Shown here: in pieces, positions 61,569-64,000 of the stretch
How the letters are laid out: each line of letters starts with the position of its first letter
Position numbering within the stretch: position 1 is the stretch's first letter
Origin: an uncultured Chitinophaga sp.
Lineage (GTDB): Bacteria > Bacteroidota > Bacteroidia > Chitinophagales > Chitinophagaceae
DNA length: 64,000 nt
Direction: 5' to 3'
NCBI RefSeq assembly: GCF_946479755.1
Contig: NZ_CAMLHC010000006.1
Location: forward strand, 124,001 to 188,000
Notes under the pieces: generated by a model
The model's database searches: none
The model's input: the letters and a program-made list of their open reading frames with translations, nothing else
What the model was told of the DNA's origin: nothing
Program-made: the position numbers and the translations under genes

Positions 61569-63665
61569 ATGCGTTTTTTTTCTGTGCCCAGTGATCGGTG
61601 TTTTTATAAGAGCATGTTGTGTTGGTTGGTCCCATTGTTGTTGACTTTGCCGGTGGCGTGTGACCGTACCGGCAATGATAACGCAGATCATCCTGCTTAT
61701 TTTAAACCTGTCTTTCAGCGAACGGACCTGCTGGTGCCCGGTCCTCCTGCTTTTCGTATACTGGATTCCATCTACGCGAAATTTCCTGATCCCGGTCCTA
61801 TGGACCTGGTATGGAAATACAGATACAAACTGGATTACTATTGGATGAACCAGGTGGACCGCTACCGGGGAAGGATATACATAGACAGTATCCTGAAAGT
61901 GCTTTCCGGTAAAACCAACCGGCCGGGGTATGCGGCGGAATACGGCAGGGCCCTGATCTTCCTGGGAGACATCAACAGGGACGAAGGTAAACTGGATAAT
62001 GCGGTGTCGTTGTACTACGAGGGCAGAACGTTTATTGAACATACCAAAGATACCTGTGCGCTGGGGGAATACAGTGCCAAACTGGCGATGGTGTACTACC
62101 AGCAACGGAGGTACGATATGGCCATCCCTTATTTTAAAAACGCGTTCACTGAACTGGGCACCTGCCGGGAAAAAACATTTTACCGGTTTAGTTATCAGCA
62201 GGGAGAGCTGGACAACATCGCGCTGTGCTTTGACCGGCTGGACAACAAAGACAGTGCATTGTATTATTATGACAGCGCGCTGAAATATATCGACCTGCAT
62301 AAAATACCTTTTCTGAAAGTGGATAACTGGGCCGCCTTTTCAATGGCCGCAGAAGGCGTGGTGTTAGGTAATAAAGGCTACCTGCTGGTCAGGCATGGAG
62401 ATACGCTTACGGGTGAACAGCTGATAAGAAAGAGCATTGCCATGAATCTGCTGCCCGGTACTGAACCGAAGAACGCACAGATCAACATGGGGCATCTGAT
62501 TAATTTAAAGCTGGCGCAAAAGGATTTTCCGGAGGCGAAGGAGTGGTTGCAAAAAATGCGGGCAGCAATTGATACCGTACCGGATAAAGGCTCAGAGCTA
62601 TCCTGGATGGAGCTACAATCCAAATACCACGAGGCCACGGGTAACCTTGCCGCGGCTTTGGCGCTGTGGCGCGACCACCGGCGTATGAAAGATTCACTGA
62701 GCATTGCCAGAGATCCTTTTCATGCGGTGGATGTGAAGACGCAGGTTAATTACCTGTCAGGCGAGATGGAATTGGACCTGCTGAAAAAGCAGAACGAGAT
62801 CAAGAACACCTACCTCAGTATCATGTTGCTTTTTACGCTGCTGGTAGTGATCATCGTAGTGCTTATCTGGCAGCACTGGAAGCGGTCCAGGAAACAAACG
62901 GCCAAGCTGGAAAGCCTGAACAGGCTGATCTCCCGGCAAAACGAGCATCTCGAAAAAAGCTTACGGGCGCTGGAACAGAGCCAACAGGATAATACCCGTA
63001 TGCTGAAAGTGGTAGCCCATGACCTCCGCAATCCCGTGGGGAATATGATTTCCATGGCCGACTTCCTGAGAAGTTATGGCAACATCACCGATCCGCAGAA
63101 TACAGAAGCGTTGTATCTCATCCACCAGTCGGGCCATATGGCATTGGAACTGATCAGCAACCTGCTGTATATGAATGTGCGGGGAGATATCAGGAAAGAG
63201 AAGGTAGAGGTGGACGTAGCCCTGCGCTATTGTATCGACCTGGTAAAAACAAAAGCAGGCGAAAAACAACAGCAGATCGTGGTGAATCTTTTCCAGGCGA
63301 GCGTCTGGGCCAGCCGGGAAAAAATATGGCGGGTGTTCTCCAACCTTATTACCAATGCGGTGAAGTTCAGTCCTGTCGGCGGTGTGGTAGAAGTGTCCAT
63401 GGCACTGGAAGATGCTGTTGTCCGCATTACTGTCCGTGATAATGGTATCGGTATACCCGATCATCTGAAGGGAAGTATTTTTAATCTCTCGCAGGATGTA
63501 AAACGCCGGGGCACTATGGGAGAAGAGTCTTTTGGTTTCGGGCTGGCCATCTCCAAACAGATTGTAGACGCCCACGGCGGCAGGATATGGTTTGAAAGCG
63601 AAGAGGGGAAGGGAACAGCGTTTATTGTGGAACTGGAAAAATACGACGAGACGAATCACCGGTAA
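61569..63665 (+). CDS. TPR-containing sensor histidine kinase
   Basis: A 698-residue sensor kinase. N-terminal hydrophobic segment ending VAC (possible lipoprotein or signal anchor), then TPR-like helical repeats (residues about 90-400; for example YAEYGRALIFLGDINRDEGKLDNAVSLYYEG and AKLAMVYYQQRRYDMAIPYF). One membrane helix near 412-432 (TYLSIMLLFTLLVVIIVVLIW) and a coiled coil lead to the kinase core: VVAHDLRNPVGNMISMADF with phosphoacceptor His, NLITNAVKFSPVGG, DNGIGIPDHL and GFGLAIS. No response regulator lies adjacent, so its partner is elsewhere. An alternative start at 61614 would begin right at the hydrophobic segment. Confidence 0.88.
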   Translation: MRFFSVPSDRCFYKSMLCWLVPLLLTLPVACDRTGNDNADHPAYFKPVFQRTDLLVPGPPAFRILDSIYAKFPDPGPMDLVWKYRYKLDYYWMNQVDRYRGRIYIDSILKVLSGKTNRPGYAAEYGRALIFLGDINRDEGKLDNAVSLYYEGRTFIEHTKDTCALGEYSAKLAMVYYQQRRYDMAIPYFKNAFTELGTCREKTFYRFSYQQGELDNIALCFDRLDNKDSALYYYDSALKYIDLHKIPFLKVDNWAAFSMAAEGVVLGNKGYLLVRHGDTLTGEQLIRKSIAMNLLPGTEPKNAQINMGHLINLKLAQKDFPEAKEWLQKMRAAIDTVPDKGSELSWMELQSKYHEATGNLAAALALWRDHRRMKDSLSIARDPFHAVDVKTQVNYLSGEMELDLLKKQNEIKNTYLSIMLLFTLLVVIIVVLIWQHWKRSRKQTAKLESLNRLISRQNEHLEKSLRALEQSQQDNTRMLKVVAHDLRNPVGNMISMADFLRSYGNITDPQNTEALYLIHQSGHMALELISNLLYMNVRGDIRKEKVEVDVALRYCIDLVKTKAGEKQQQIVVNLFQASVWASREKIWRVFSNLITNAVKFSPVGGVVEVSMALEDAVVRITVRDNGIGIPDHLKGSIFNLSQDVKRRGTMGEESFGFGLAISKQIVDAHGGRIWFESEEGKGTAFIVELEKYDETNHR

Positions 63666-63815
63666 CTGTCGTTCTCTGCCTTTTAGTTATACTTCAGCCT
63701 GATATATCTGGTGTTCTTTTTGTAACCTTTCAGATGATACTTACTCTAATGTTATAGCTGATCTGTTATTCCATCTCATGAATATCAGCAATAACAACTA
63801 TGTAAATCATCGTAT

Positions 63816-64000
63816 ATGGCTACTGTAAAACAAGTGAGGGAAACCCTCCGGCTTACTTATGGCATAGTGCCAATAGTAGCAGGTTTAGACAAATTTACCC
63901 ATTTACTCACAGACTGGACGGCCTACCTGACGAGCGCGCGCAGTATGATTCCTTTTGAGCCTGCCACCTTTATGAAGATGGTGGGTGTCATTGAAATCGT
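63816..64000 (+). CDS. DoxX-like membrane protein, N-terminal part
   Basis: The ATG at 63816 opens a frame that runs off the window (MATVKQVRETLRLTYGIVP..., then IVAGLDKFTHLLTDW and MMPFEP-like MIPFEPATFMKMVGVIEI). About 61 residues are seen, with hydrophobic helices near 15-30 and from 52. The LRLTYGIVPIVAGLDKF motif resembles small DoxX-type membrane proteins of Bacteroidota. It is cut off by the window end. Confidence 0.6.
   Translation, partial: MATVKQVRETLRLTYGIVPIVAGLDKFTHLLTDWTAYLTSARSMIPFEPATFMKMVGVIEI

Overview
The window reads as a chromosomal segment of a Bacteroidota bacterium, most like the Chitinophagaceae (Chitinophaga-type). The evidence is two SusC/SusD pairs, a FecI-type sigma factor with a FecR-type anti-sigma factor, a type IX secretion C-terminal domain, a DUF5686 outer-membrane protein, stand-alone MacB/FtsX-like permeases, starts that lack strong Shine-Dalgarno sequences, and promoters of the Bacteroidota form (TTG, about 19-21 nt, TAnnTTTG). 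I see no rRNA, CRISPR array, insertion sequence, prophage or replication origin. One tRNA gene is present. Both window ends cut genes.

Layout. 1-2.4 kb: the 3' end of a DUF5686 gene, then a two-gene unit with its own promoter that encodes a small acidic protein and an ADP-ribosyltransferase-like protein. This is the best candidate for an under-described system (toxin-antitoxin-like). 2.4-6 kb: a small stress membrane protein, a vestige of a TlpA-type thioredoxin-fold gene, a three-gene exported sulfur module (Tat-exported DsrE-like protein, TsdA-like di-heme cytochrome, second DsrE-like protein), and an AraC regulator. 6-17 kb: a pectin-degradation region with a Gfo/Idh/MocA oxidoreductase divergent from a rhamnogalacturonan acetylesterase, and an operon of secreted pectate lyase, SusC and SusD joined by ATGA overlaps. 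A 32-bp perfect palindrome and a related half-matching site suggest a shared LacI-type operator.

17-31 kb: accessory single genes. These are two zinc peptidases (archaemetzincin type and DUF2268 type), an FkbM methyltransferase, a calcineurin-like phosphoesterase, a cyclase-family hydrolase, an aldo/keto reductase divergent from an ArsR regulator and a luciferase-like monooxygenase, a GH18 endoglycosidase with a beta/gamma-crystallin tail, an MscS-family channel and an alpha/beta hydrolase. 31-34.6 kb: an RRM RNA-binding protein, tRNA-Asp(GTC) facing away from glutamyl-Q-tRNA(Asp) synthetase (an enzyme and its presumed substrate side by side), and a membrane-bound AraC regulator. 34.7-38.7 kb: a TonB-dependent receptor with a secreted phosphoinositide-type phospholipase C, preceded by direct repeats that may bind that regulator.

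38.7-51.3 kb: DNA alkylation-repair protein, HxlR regulator, DUF1266 protein, ROK repressor, bestrophin channel, UspA-like protein, an OmpR/EnvZ-type two-component pair, a FtsX-like permease, a patatin, a SRPBCC protein and a flavin monooxygenase. 51.5-58.2 kb: a sigma factor, anti-sigma factor, SusC with STN domain, and SusD, forming a cell-surface-signalling nutrient uptake operon with no linked hydrolase. 58.3-64 kb: DUF1772 protein, TIGR03118 propeller-like protein, an amidinotransferase-fold enzyme, a TPR-containing hybrid-less histidine kinase, and the start of a membrane protein cut by the window edge.
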